From positions 868,001 through 932,000 of the forward strand of contig NZ_QKLU01000001.1 of NCBI RefSeq assembly GCF_003208655.1: 64,000 nucleotides of DNA, in the 5' to 3' direction. A program made the position numbers and the translations under genes. The stretch's first letter is position 1; each line of letters begins with the position of its first letter. The DNA is from Pedobacter nutrimenti (GTDB taxonomy: Bacteria > Bacteroidota > Bacteroidia > Sphingobacteriales > Sphingobacteriaceae). This document shows, piece by piece, positions 27,723-36,547 of this stretch. The notes under the pieces are model-generated. The model made no database searches and had not been told where the DNA came from. It saw only the letters and a program-made list of their open reading frames with translations.

Positions 27723-28889
27723 CTAAACAAAAGGCGTTTGCGTCTCCATAGCATCGACCGCTTCGATTCGCAATTTACTTAGCCAAACCAGTCCCAGAAC
27801 ATCTTTTTCGGCCGCAACACTTCTTTTTATATAATCCGAAGGATAAGGATATTGCGGATTTTCGACATAATAGATCATCAGGTCGATTTCGCCTTTTCCG
27901 GGATACAGAAAATTTCCCAGGGGAGACTGGGTAACAATGGTAGAACTTCCTTTATGGCTTTTGGAATAGACATGCCCTCCATAGGCCAGCAGGATTTCAT
28001 GTCCAATCTCATGGGCCGCAGTGTGTTTAAAATCGAGCATGGCTTTATCGTCATTTTCATAATACCACTGACGGGGAAATTTCAGGTAACCGGCATTATA
28101 ATATAAAATCCTGGACATTTCCCAGTTTCTGGACCTTCCGGGACTCAGGTTTGTTCTGTAAGTAATCACCGGTGATTTTACGGTTTTTGCGCCCTGGTTA
28201 TCGGGTTTCAGAAAAAACTGATAGGCCTCTCCATTGTCCAAAACGATATTTTTCGCTTCCGGATGATGCGCATTGCGGCCCCAATGGTATGCCAATCCTT
28301 CCAAAGCAGCGTCCAAAAGTTCTCCGAAATTTTTTGTTGCCTGGTCCAGAGGTCCCTTTCCATGTATTTCCACAATATTTTCCGGCACACGCTGACCTTC
28401 GGGCAAACCTTCGGTCCCGCCGTCTTTCAAATTGGTCCGCAGCAGGGCTTCTATTTTTTTTGCTTTTCTGTCAATTTTAACGTCAAGCCAGCGCACTTCT
28501 TTATATTCGGTTCTGAACAAAGTTTCTACGGTTTGGCTTTTATCCATATAAATTGCCCTTAGCACTGCTTTTAGCACTTTACTATTAAACCTGCTGCTGT
28601 CATAACAATCCTGATTGTCAAAACCATCCCAGTAAATGAGGTAAGCTCCTGGTTTACTGTATTCGGGCTTACATGGCATGCTGTAAATCAGCTGGCCTTC
28701 CTGGTCCAGCACCTCAAAAGTCAGGGATTCGAGTACCTCCCCTTCCAGTTTATACTCAAAAATAAAATAAGGATTTTCACTGCGGCTTTTAAAATCTGGA
28801 ATACCCATTGGAACAAATGTCTTTTCCTCACCGAATAAGCTGAGCTTCAGTCCAAAATGGCTTTGTAAAGATTTTTTTGTACGTTCCAT
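27723..28889 (-). CDS. Unclassified HExxH metallopeptidase-like protein
   Basis: A 388-residue protein that I cannot assign to a named family. There is no signal peptide or membrane segment. Residues ~25-120 look like a FlgD-type Ig fold (GAYLIYWDGFDNQ ... VLKAVLRAIY). The second half has TAAHEIGHEILLAYGG, with zinc-type H293-E294-x-x-H297; a third ligand may be one of the following H/E residues. Metallopeptidase activity is inferred from the motif alone. It could be a cytoplasmic peptidase, or an effector/toxin exported without a Sec signal; no secretion genes or immunity candidate are visible nearby. The PQQ-propeller gene lies upstream on the same strand. Confidence 0.6.
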   Translation of the reverse strand: MERTKKSLQSHFGLKLSLFGEEKTFVPMGIPDFKSRSENPYFIFEYKLEGEVLESLTFEVLDQEGQLIYSMPCKPEYSKPGAYLIYWDGFDNQDCYDSSRFNSKVLKAVLRAIYMDKSQTVETLFRTEYKEVRWLDVKIDRKAKKIEALLRTNLKDGGTEGLPEGQRVPENIVEIHGKGPLDQATKNFGELLDAALEGLAYHWGRNAHHPEAKNIVLDNGEAYQFFLKPDNQGAKTVKSPVITYRTNLSPGRSRNWEMSRILYYNAGYLKFPRQWYYENDDKAMLDFKHTAAHEIGHEILLAYGGHVYSKSHKGSSTIVTQSPLGNFLYPGKGEIDLMIYYVENPQYPYPSDYIKRSVAAEKDVLGLVWLSKLRIEAVDAMETQTPFV

Positions 28890-28923
28890 AAGAAAAATCT
28901 CCGGCGGTCATTTGTTTAACTGC

Positions 28924-28938
28924 CACCTAAATTAGGTG
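28924..28938. promoter_or_regulatory. Short perfect palindrome upstream of the HExxH gene
   Basis: CACCTAA-A-TTAGGTG is a 15-bp perfect palindrome, 35 bp before the ATG at 28889 on the reverse strand. It could be a dimeric repressor site; no T run follows, so a terminator is less likely. Confidence 0.3.
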
Positions 28939-29005
28939 ATTATTTCTTTGGTTGCATCTGTTAATTTTTATTTTGTTATTAATTCTTCAGTGCCTCATTA
29001 AAGCA

Positions 29006-30313
29006 TTAATATTTTCTTCTGGCCAGGGCATACAAGAGCCCTTCGGTACTACAAAAGTAAAGCACCTCTTTGCGTACTAAAGGGGCAGAGACAATAGGCC
29101 CCACGCGATCAAACTCCTTCATCACCTCCAGGGTTGTCTGATAAAGGGCCAGATCCCTGCCTTTGGCAGAATGACGAAAGCTTAGTCTTGCTTGCGGAGA
29201 AAAGACTTCATGCTTGGCCATGCGACGGCTTTGGGTTTCAAAACAGGCAAAGATTTTCCCCTTGCGAAGGTCAGTTTGATATAGCTGACCACTATAGTCC
29301 CCAAAAAAAGCATAATTTCCATTTAGAACCACAGAAGAGAAATTATATCCGCTTGTTTTTATCCTGTAATTTTCTTTTCCCGTTTTGGCATTCAGGGCCA
29401 CAAACAAATAAGAATCAGAAGTTGTCAGGTATACAGTACTGTCTGCAACGGCAGCTCTGGATATAATCCAGGATCCTTTTGCATCATATTTCCAGTCCAA
29501 TGTTCCCTTATCTGTATTTAAAGCATAAAAAAAACCGTCCCTGCTTCCAAGATAGAGTTTTCCCTTCCCGATCACAGCTTCTGCCTGAAAACCTTCCATA
29601 AGGTGTGTCCCCGGGTCTTCACCCGTTTTGTATTTCCAGATGAGGGTCCCATTTTTACGGTCAAGGGCATAAATATAACTATCCCAGCTGCCAATGTACA
29701 CTTTGTGTTCATCTACTGCCGGTGTTGAGCGGATAATTCCGTTCGTTTTAAATTTCCATTTCAATTCTCCGCAACCGGCGTCAATTGCATAGACATATCC
29801 GTCACCACTTCCAACGTAAAGGACTTCTTTGTTTCCGTCTCTTTTAATGACCGGAGCTGAAATCAGAAAATCATAGGGATCTTCCATATATTGGTCTAAT
29901 GGTTTCATTCCCCACAAGCCAAAGGCCCCCACCTGCTTTTGTTTGCCAGTTTTAAAAATCCATTTCAGTTTTCCGGTTTTACAGTTTAATGCGTAAATGC
30001 GTCCATCTTTACTGCTGGCGTAAAGCATCTGGCCGCAAATGGCAGGCTGCATACTTACTGAAGCCCCGGCTTTAAACCTCCAAATTTCCCGACCTGTATT
30101 TTTATTAAGCGCATATAGATGTCCATCTTCAGCTCCGACATAAATCCTTGCTCCAAAAAGAACCGGTGAGGCATATAGTTTGGCCCCCGTTTTAAAGGTC
30201 CAAAAGGTTTTCCCAATTCTGGGTACTTCCCCAATCTGTGGGTCTGTGTCTTTTGCTTTAAGGAGTTGAACTCCTGTAATAAAGCAAAGGCTAAAAATTA
30301 AAGCTTTCCTCAT
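29006..30313 (-). CDS. Exported PQQ-type beta-propeller repeat protein
   Basis: A 435-residue protein beginning MRKALIFSLCFITGVQLLKA, a signal peptide; an upstream in-frame TTG at 30334 was rejected in favour of this ATG. It carries about eight propeller blades with repeated YALN-K-TG-x-x-W-x-FKTG elements (for example HLYALNKNTGREIWRFKAG, VYAIDAGCGELKWKFKTNG). It resembles BamB and PQQ-repeat proteins but lacks a lipobox and PQQ-dehydrogenase catalytic residues, so a binding or scaffold role is likelier than catalysis. Downstream gene: the HExxH protein. Confidence 0.82.
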   Translation of the reverse strand: MRKALIFSLCFITGVQLLKAKDTDPQIGEVPRIGKTFWTFKTGAKLYASPVLFGARIYVGAEDGHLYALNKNTGREIWRFKAGASVSMQPAICGQMLYASSKDGRIYALNCKTGKLKWIFKTGKQKQVGAFGLWGMKPLDQYMEDPYDFLISAPVIKRDGNKEVLYVGSGDGYVYAIDAGCGELKWKFKTNGIIRSTPAVDEHKVYIGSWDSYIYALDRKNGTLIWKYKTGEDPGTHLMEGFQAEAVIGKGKLYLGSRDGFFYALNTDKGTLDWKYDAKGSWIISRAAVADSTVYLTTSDSYLFVALNAKTGKENYRIKTSGYNFSSVVLNGNYAFFGDYSGQLYQTDLRKGKIFACFETQSRRMAKHEVFSPQARLSFRHSAKGRDLALYQTTLEVMKEFDRVGPIVSAPLVRKEVLYFCSTEGLLYALARRKY

Positions 30314-30423
30314 TTCTTTTGATCTGTTGGCCAAAGAAAGCGCAGTGAATTCACCCTTAAAAGCTAAAAATGCTAAAAGGCTTTTTAAGAAGGATAAAAT
30401 GGACTATATAATGCTAAACCGCT

Positions 30424-31191
30424 TTAGATATTCAGAACTTGATGAACCAGGGATTTAAAATTCCTGCTGAGCTTAAGTTTTGTTCCCTGCCGGTCTTTTA
30501 GGGTAATCATATAATCTCCATGAAAATGTGGTTCTATTAGGGCAATGCTGTCAATATTGACAATAATGGATTTATGAATTTGTATAAATTGATCTGGATC
30601 CAGTAGCAAAAGCAGTTTTTTAAGGCTATAGTTACCCGGCATAACGCGACTGTCAAGGCTATGTAGCTGAACAAAGTTTCCGCAGGACTCAATGTATTTA
30701 ATCTCTTGAGTTGCAATAAGACTTACATTACCATTGATTTTACTAACGAGCCGTCTGGTATAAGGTTCTTGAGTTTTAGAATGCCCAATCAAAGAAATCA
30801 AGCGCTCTGCAAACAGAGCAGACTGCCGGCCTGCAAGCAATTGTCTTGCTTTTTCAAGACTTTTGAAAAAGCGTTCGTCGTCGTATGGTTTTAAGAGATA
30901 ATCCACTGCCGACTGATCAAATGCTTTAATGGCATACTGATCATATGCCGTTACAAATACATAAGCACATAAATGGTGTTCCTTTACGGCATCCAGTACT
31001 TCAAAGCCATTTCTATCTGGCATTTGCACATCCAGAAAGACCAGATCCGGTTTGTGGAGCAAAATTGCTTCGGTGGCCTCCAGCCCATTTTTACACCGGG
31101 CAACTATTGTCAACTCTTTTTCGCGGCCAAGCAGTATTTCAAGGGAGGCCAGCGCAGCAGGTTCATCATCGGCAATTATAATTCTTATCAT
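30424..31191 (-). CDS. LytTR-family response regulator
   Basis: A 255-residue regulator: receiver with D8/D9, phospho-acceptor D54 (VFLDVQMPDR) and YLLKPYDDERF, and a LytTR DNA-binding domain (about 150-254) with KYIESCGNFVQLHSL and FIQIHKSIIVNIDSI. It starts 2 bp after the stop of its cognate kinase gene. Confidence 0.94.
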   Translation of the reverse strand: MIRIIIADDEPAALASLEILLGREKELTIVARCKNGLEATEAILLHKPDLVFLDVQMPDRNGFEVLDAVKEHHLCAYVFVTAYDQYAIKAFDQSAVDYLLKPYDDERFFKSLEKARQLLAGRQSALFAERLISLIGHSKTQEPYTRRLVSKINGNVSLIATQEIKYIESCGNFVQLHSLDSRVMPGNYSLKKLLLLLDPDQFIQIHKSIIVNIDSIALIEPHFHGDYMITLKDRQGTKLKLSRNFKSLVHQVLNI

Positions 31192-31193
31192 TT

Positions 31194-32291
31194 TTAAAGG
31201 GGAATCTCTATTTCAACTTGAACACCTTTAGCGGTAGCATTACTAATTTTAAAAGTGTACCGCGTTCCGTAAATATAAAACAACCTGGATTGCAGATTTT
31301 TCAGACCTATCCCCCCGGCAGGCCCACCTTCAGGAAGATTCCTGCCATCATTATAGATCATTAAATACAATATTTTTTCCTTGACTTGTGCCCGTATTAA
31401 AATATAGCCCGCTGTACTGCTTTTTGCCACGCCATGCTTAATTGCATTTTCCAGCAGGGGTTGCAGGATAAAACGAGGTACCTGGGCAGCAAGCGACGCC
31501 TCTTCTATTTCTTTGCAGATGTGTAACCTGTCACCGAACCTTATACTTTCTATCTCCGTATAAAAGTCGGCCTGTTCAAGTTCCTTCTCCAGGGATACAA
31601 AGGGTTCATCATCTGCATATAGTGTGTTCCGCAAAAAGACACCTAGTTTACTATTTACTTTTATGGCTGCCTGTGGATCATTCATCCGAACCATAGAACT
31701 GATGGTGTTCAGGGTGTTAAACAAAAAATGGGGGCTTAACTGAAGTTTTAAGGTTTCCAGCCGCGCTTGTTTCAGCATGTTTTCCAGTCTGACATTTTTC
31801 ATTTCAGCTTCTGCTGCCTGCAGACTGCTTTTTTTACTGGATAAAGCAGTCTGCAATGCAAAAACACTCAATACAATCAGCGAATAAACTACTGTATCCC
31901 ACAACAGTTGCGCAGCATAAGCATTCAGGTAAGCGGCAAAAGAAAGTGTAAATGCGTTTTGTCCAATCGCATAAGACATGGCCCACAACCTTAAATTGGA
32001 AAAAAAACACAGGATCACAAAAGCAATAAGCAGCTGCCACAGAAAATTTGTTCTCCATTCAGCAGTATGCAGTGGATAAAACTGATAAATATATAAAACA
32101 AATGGGCTAAGCAAAGCGAAGAGATACCATCCTGGCAATTGTCTGCAAAATAAACTGAGCCAGCTGATTTCCTCACCGGAAAACCTGCCGCTCAGATAGG
32201 CTTGCGTAGCCATACTCATTGCGGCCATTGTCCAAATGAGTAAAATAACGAATGTACTTCGCAAAGAGAGCCCTTTCATAAAGATCAGCAT
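31194..32291 (-). CDS. LytS-type sensor histidine kinase
   Basis: A 365-residue kinase (an ATG at 32279 would give 361). Four membrane helices (about 10-30, 52-70, 83-105 and 125-148), coiled-coil linker, H-box LKLQLSPHFLFNTLNT with H188, and HATPase elements LLENAIKHG and GIGLKNLQSRL. Co-transcribed with the LytTR regulator 2 bp downstream. Second of three such pairs in the window. Confidence 0.93.
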   Translation of the reverse strand: MLIFMKGLSLRSTFVILLIWTMAAMSMATQAYLSGRFSGEEISWLSLFCRQLPGWYLFALLSPFVLYIYQFYPLHTAEWRTNFLWQLLIAFVILCFFSNLRLWAMSYAIGQNAFTLSFAAYLNAYAAQLLWDTVVYSLIVLSVFALQTALSSKKSSLQAAEAEMKNVRLENMLKQARLETLKLQLSPHFLFNTLNTISSMVRMNDPQAAIKVNSKLGVFLRNTLYADDEPFVSLEKELEQADFYTEIESIRFGDRLHICKEIEEASLAAQVPRFILQPLLENAIKHGVAKSSTAGYILIRAQVKEKILYLMIYNDGRNLPEGGPAGGIGLKNLQSRLFYIYGTRYTFKISNATAKGVQVEIEIPL

Positions 32292-32336
32292 ATATATTTC
32301 GCCAAAGCCTTGTAATTTTAATCGGAAGGTAAATAA

Positions 32337-33563
32337 TTAAATCTGTTTTTTTCTCTTTCCAAAGCTGAAAAACAACAGTAGCAAACTTCCTACCGTAAGG
32401 ATTGCTGCAAGCACAAATGCAGCCCCGGGAAAATAAAATCCTGTTTTTTGAGCCGTAGTATAGGAAAACACAAAGCTAAAAGTCAATGGCCCTACCATAG
32501 TTGTTAACCCCATAATAGCACCCAGAATTCCCTGAAGAGCGCCTTGTTCATTTTCCGGAACTGAAGCCGCGGCGATACTTTGCAGGGCCGTGCCTTGCAG
32601 GCTCCCTAAAATAAAAATAAACAGGGCCACAAAGAGCAGCCACTGGCTTTGCGCAAAAGCCAAGAGGATAAACCCGCTAATGGTTAAACACAAGCCGATA
32701 ATGGCCAGCTGATGGTCTTTTACTCTTTTGCTCAACAGGCCCAGCAGCCAGGCCTGCACCAATACCGATAGCCCTCCGATAAAGGCCAGGGAATATCCGA
32801 TCATTTGCTGGTTCCAATGAAACTTTTCTATGGTAAAATATGCCCAGACAGTTTCCATACTGTGGTTTGCCAGCGTAACAAACACAATGGACAACAACAG
32901 CATCCGCAACAAAACGACTTTGTTGATCGATTTCATTGCAGCCAGCGGATTTGCTTGCTGCCAGCTAAAGCGCCTTCTGTGCTGGGTTTTTAAAGATTCC
33001 TTAAAAAACAGCAGGCCCAGAGAAAAATTAAGGAAGCTCAGTATTGCGGCAACGACAAATGGAAAGGAAGTACCAAATTGTGCCAGGACACCACCTATGG
33101 CTGGTCCGACAATAAAGCCCAAACCAAATGCGGCATTGATGAGCCCAAAATTGCGGGTCCGGTTTTCCTCTGTACTGATGTCAGCAACAGTTGCCGCTGC
33201 AACGGAATAACTGGCGCCACTGATCCCTGCAAGAATTCTTCCTATAAAAATCCAAAGGATGTGTCCTGAAAAAGCCAGAAACAGACAATCCACACTAAAG
33301 CCCAGCAAGGAGACCAACAGCACGGGTCTGCGTCCGTAACGGTCGCTCAGGTTTCCCAGCAAGGGGGCAAATACAAATTGCATGGCAGCATAGGCAAAGG
33401 AAAGCCAGCCACCATACCGGGCCGCGGTACTGGTGTCGGCATGGACCAGGTTTTTAAGCAGTTGGGGAAGTACAGGAAAAATAAGTCCAAAGCCAGCGGT
33501 GTCCAGTACCACCACCAATAAGACAAACACGAGGGTTGTTGTAAGTTTTAATGACATAACCAT
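32337..33563 (-). CDS. MFS drug/H+ antiporter, TCR/Tet type
   Basis: A 408-residue inner-membrane pump with 12 predicted helices. Motif A GNLSDRYGRRPVLL, the family opening DTAGFGLIFPVLP and GRILAGISGASYSVAAA match the TetA(P)-like DHA1 group. In this group some members export tetracyclines, others different compounds; the substrate cannot be told here. 45 bp upstream of the LytS kinase gene and preceded by a 168-bp gap after the AraC gene. Confidence 0.88.
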   Translation of the reverse strand: MVMSLKLTTTLVFVLLVVVLDTAGFGLIFPVLPQLLKNLVHADTSTAARYGGWLSFAYAAMQFVFAPLLGNLSDRYGRRPVLLVSLLGFSVDCLFLAFSGHILWIFIGRILAGISGASYSVAAATVADISTEENRTRNFGLINAAFGLGFIVGPAIGGVLAQFGTSFPFVVAAILSFLNFSLGLLFFKESLKTQHRRRFSWQQANPLAAMKSINKVVLLRMLLLSIVFVTLANHSMETVWAYFTIEKFHWNQQMIGYSLAFIGGLSVLVQAWLLGLLSKRVKDHQLAIIGLCLTISGFILLAFAQSQWLLFVALFIFILGSLQGTALQSIAAASVPENEQGALQGILGAIMGLTTMVGPLTFSFVFSYTTAQKTGFYFPGAAFVLAAILTVGSLLLLFFSFGKRKKQI

Positions 33564-33690
33564 TCAATCTCCGCACTTTACAGTGCAGCAATTTATTTCA
33601 ATAAGTTAAATAGAATATGCGCTTGATCAGATCTGATAAAGGGCATTCAGCATTTTGCCTGAAGATTGAATTAGTACCTCATAATAATTC

Positions 33691-33722
33691 AAAGCTATAA
33701 AAAATTTAATTTTTATAGCTTT
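33691..33722. terminator. AT-rich hairpin after the heme-cluster AraC gene
   Basis: AAAGCTATAAAAA (33691-33703) pairs perfectly with TTTTTATAGCTTT (33710-33722) around a 6-nt loop, 10 bp past the AraC stop. The stem is weak because it is AT-rich, but its place fits a terminator. Confidence 0.5.
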
Positions 33723-33731
33723 AATTTTTGC

Positions 33732-34712
33732 TTAAAGTGTGACCTCACTTGGCAAAATGCCAAAATAACGCTTAAAAGCTTCTGTCAAATGACTTTGATG
33801 GTTAAACCCTACAGCCGCGGCCACCTGCCCAATGCTTTTACGCTCTTCCAGAATCAGCCTTCTGGCTTCTTCCATTCTCAGCCGAGTTACATAACCATAA
33901 ATCGTTGTTCCATAATATTCTTTAAAACCCCGTTTAAGCTTAAACTCATTCAGTGCAATTTGCTTGGAAAGCTCAATAATGGTTGGTGGATACTGATAAG
34001 TCGCATCCAGAATATCCCTGGCCTGCTCTATCTTTTTCAGGTCATCCTGTTTGATCAGGTATTTTTCAACCTCCACCCCCGACTGCATTTGTTCGAGCTG
34101 GAGCATGAGCAATTCCAGAATTTTCGACTCTGTATGCAGTCTTTTAAGTTCACCGCTTCTGCGGCAGTCGCAGATGTCATTGATCACCCTTTTCATTTCT
34201 GAGGTAACCGAAAGATCACTGGCCGCAAAAGAGGTGTATTTGCCTTTCAGGATTTCTCTTACAAAATCGGTATGCAGCAAAGAGTGCTGATCGATCAGGT
34301 GAAAATAATAAGATTTGGAAAGGACCAGTAAAAAGTATTTGTATTCGGTATCGGGAGCCATTGGATATTTTCCTTTAATAGAGGGAATATAACGGATGTT
34401 GTGCCTGCTGCCGGTTCTGCGGCTGCTGGTTGTTTTTGCCGTGGCAGGAGAAGACCCGTAAAAAATAAACTGAGAGGTTATGGCTTCTCCCTCCACCTCC
34501 GAAAGTACTTTAACCGCTTCATTAAACTGCATGGTCGAATGAACCAGAAACAAACCTCCTGAGCTGAGCTGATAATTGACCAGTTTTTCCACCGGCGCAC
34601 TTTTGATATGGACATTCTTTTCGGATAAAGGTGCCCGGGGATTATATACTTCGGGTATTTCCTCTATAAACAACCAGTCATCGGAACCTTCTATTTTCGA
34701 TTTAATTTTCAT
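33732..34712 (-). CDS. PchR-like AraC-family regulator of the heme cluster
   Basis: A 326-residue regulator. N-terminal effector region with VNYQLSSGGLFLVHSTMQF, and a C-terminal double HTH (about 225-326) with PPTIIELSKQIALNEFKLKR, GYVTRLRMEEARRLIL and SHLTEAFKRYFGILPSE. Last gene of the reverse-strand heme unit, 7 bp after the small Cys protein gene. By position it is the best candidate to bind the direct repeats at 43961-44000. Confidence 0.92.
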   Translation of the reverse strand: MKIKSKIEGSDDWLFIEEIPEVYNPRAPLSEKNVHIKSAPVEKLVNYQLSSGGLFLVHSTMQFNEAVKVLSEVEGEAITSQFIFYGSSPATAKTTSSRRTGSRHNIRYIPSIKGKYPMAPDTEYKYFLLVLSKSYYFHLIDQHSLLHTDFVREILKGKYTSFAASDLSVTSEMKRVINDICDCRRSGELKRLHTESKILELLMLQLEQMQSGVEVEKYLIKQDDLKKIEQARDILDATYQYPPTIIELSKQIALNEFKLKRGFKEYYGTTIYGYVTRLRMEEARRLILEERKSIGQVAAAVGFNHQSHLTEAFKRYFGILPSEVTL

Positions 34713-34719
34713 TGGTCTT

Positions 34720-35052
34720 TTAATGGTTATCCTGTTTGTTCATCAATTCATAAACCTCTGTCATAAAAATGGCTTCATCAATGGCCTTTTTGAACTCTTC
34801 AAATTCATCATAGTCAAAGGCAAAACAAATGTCATCGTTTGGAGTATGCAGTACAATTCGCTCTTCTCCGTCGGGGAAAGGCAAACTATTTTTATAAAAG
34901 GGTAAACTATTGACAACCTCCCTGAAGGACTTAAAAGCCTGTTCTGTAAAATTGAGCAATAAATTTTGATGCCACAGATAGTAAACCCCGCAACTGGCAC
35001 AACTGCTCAGAACGGTTGCTCCTCTTGTACTTAAGACTCTGGTTTTACACAT
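34720..35052 (-). CDS. Small Cys-containing protein, DUF6686-like
   Basis: A 110-residue protein. The ATG at 35052 gives MCKTRVLSTRGATVLSSCAS; the longer frame to 35061 begins with TTG and was not used. It has a CASCG motif near residue 18 after the initial MC, then LNFTEQAFKSFREVVNSL. This layout resembles DUF6686-type Bacteroidota proteins as I remember them, function unknown. The cysteines might bind iron, zinc or heme, which is only a guess. 5 bp after the S41 protease gene. Confidence 0.7.
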   Translation of the reverse strand: MCKTRVLSTRGATVLSSCASCGVYYLWHQNLLLNFTEQAFKSFREVVNSLPFYKNSLPFPDGEERIVLHTPNDDICFAFDYDEFEEFKKAIDEAIFMTEVYELMNKQDNH

Positions 35053-35057
35053 ATTTT

Positions 35058-36536
35058 TCAATTTTTTAGGTTTAAATGATTTTTAAGCATTCCTTTAGCC
35101 GCTGCATCTGTGCCCAGCAAGCGGGGTGCAGCGGCTGATAATGGAACGGAACTGTTGCCTGCAGCCACCGCTCCGTTGATTTGTCTCAGGACCATAGCCA
35201 GACAAGCTTCTGCCGGATCTCCAAAGTTTTTGCTTACATCGTCGGCAACTACGGCATCCGGTACAAACCCACTGTAATAGCCACCTTGTCCCAATGCATT
35301 TCTGATCTCGAAGTTTGACAGGTACAGGATGTATTTATCAATATTGATCCCAAAAAAACCGACCGGTTTTCCATAGGTACGGCTTCCAGTTAATTTAACC
35401 TGGAAATAAGGTTTAAGACTGTTGATGAGTAGTTCACTTGCAGAAGCGGTATTGGGTCCCACAATAAAATAAATCTCTTTGAGACTTTCCAGGGCACCTT
35501 GTTTTTTAAAGGTATGCGTATTTGCGGCTACAGAAAAATTAACGTCGGCCATTGTTGCCCTTTTTCCATTCAGGTATACAGCCTGGCCCTGATCATTCAG
35601 ATAGGCCTGGTTTTTTAATATTCCGGTTTGACCGCGTTGCAGCAGGTCATTGAAATGTTCCGAATAAATCACTTGACCATTCAAAGAGGAGCCAGCCAGT
35701 AAATTGGCCAGATATTCTGCACTTTCCACAAAACCGCCTCCATTGTACCGCAAATCCAGAATAAGCTGCGCCGGCTGTACAGAAGAGAAAAGTGCAAAGG
35801 CCTGGTCCAGTTCTGTTTTAGATACCGACAAGCGGTTAAATTGTCCCAAAGCCAGATAGGCGACCTTATTTCTGCTGCCCTGCAACAGTTTTACGCTAAA
35901 CACGCCATGGTTTTCATAAACGCTTTTGGCCAGGTCAACTTTCCGGACAGACTGATCGGGCTTTTTACAGGTTAATACCGCAGAAGCCGCGCTGGTCATT
36001 TTTTCTGCAAGACCTGCTGTTGCAGCCATTCCATCAATTTCCAGAACCTGGTCTCCCCTTTCCAGACCTGATTTGAAAGCCGCAGAGCCCGGGTTTACAT
36101 AGGAAATAAAAATCAATGAACCGGAAACAGCAAGCCCAATTCCGAGGTTGTTTTCCGGTTCGCTCAAAGCAGCAACAGACTGACTCGTCCTGCCGCTTTG
36201 ATCAGTCAGATAGGAATATTTCGCTACTCCGGCAAAAAGTGGCAGTTCATAGGCAAAGCCAGTCAACGGGTTTACTTTCAACTGGGAAAGGTCAAAAATT
36301 TCCCTGTCCAGGGCAGAACGCTCTGCAGCATTTGCTTCATACTTTCGAGGATTAAAGCTGGCAAACGATGGCAGGGCCTCATTCCATAAATAGGTTTGCT
36401 GGGCATAAAGATAAATAGAGTCCAGTGTGAGCTGCGTCCTGTTTCCCGAAGGAGCATCTGGCCGGGCATTATTTTTCCTGCAGGCCAATAGGCCTGTAAG
36501 CAGAAAGCTTATCCAGATGCTCCATTTGAACTTCAT
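35058..36536 (-). CDS. S41 family (C-terminal processing type) peptidase lipoprotein
   Basis: A 492-residue envelope serine protease. Lipobox LLAC with lipidated C19; a PDZ domain (about 135-200: IGLAVSGSLIFISYVNPGSA, GDQVLEIDG); and the S41 core with ILDLRYNGGG and catalytic S367 in GPNTASASELLINS, followed by TYGKPVGFF. Similar lipoproteins are common in Bacteroidota. Here it sits inside a heme cluster, so it may process hemoproteins or cluster lipoproteins; that is inference. Confidence 0.9.
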   Translation of the reverse strand: MKFKWSIWISFLLTGLLACRKNNARPDAPSGNRTQLTLDSIYLYAQQTYLWNEALPSFASFNPRKYEANAAERSALDREIFDLSQLKVNPLTGFAYELPLFAGVAKYSYLTDQSGRTSQSVAALSEPENNLGIGLAVSGSLIFISYVNPGSAAFKSGLERGDQVLEIDGMAATAGLAEKMTSAASAVLTCKKPDQSVRKVDLAKSVYENHGVFSVKLLQGSRNKVAYLALGQFNRLSVSKTELDQAFALFSSVQPAQLILDLRYNGGGFVESAEYLANLLAGSSLNGQVIYSEHFNDLLQRGQTGILKNQAYLNDQGQAVYLNGKRATMADVNFSVAANTHTFKKQGALESLKEIYFIVGPNTASASELLINSLKPYFQVKLTGSRTYGKPVGFFGINIDKYILYLSNFEIRNALGQGGYYSGFVPDAVVADDVSKNFGDPAEACLAMVLRQINGAVAAGNSSVPLSAAAPRLLGTDAAAKGMLKNHLNLKN

Positions 36537-36547
36537 AGGCTTATTTC

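Noticed and set aside
32337-33563. Tetracycline resistance gene call
   Set aside because: The family is Tet-like, but chromosomal members have varied substrates; resistance cannot be claimed from sequence.
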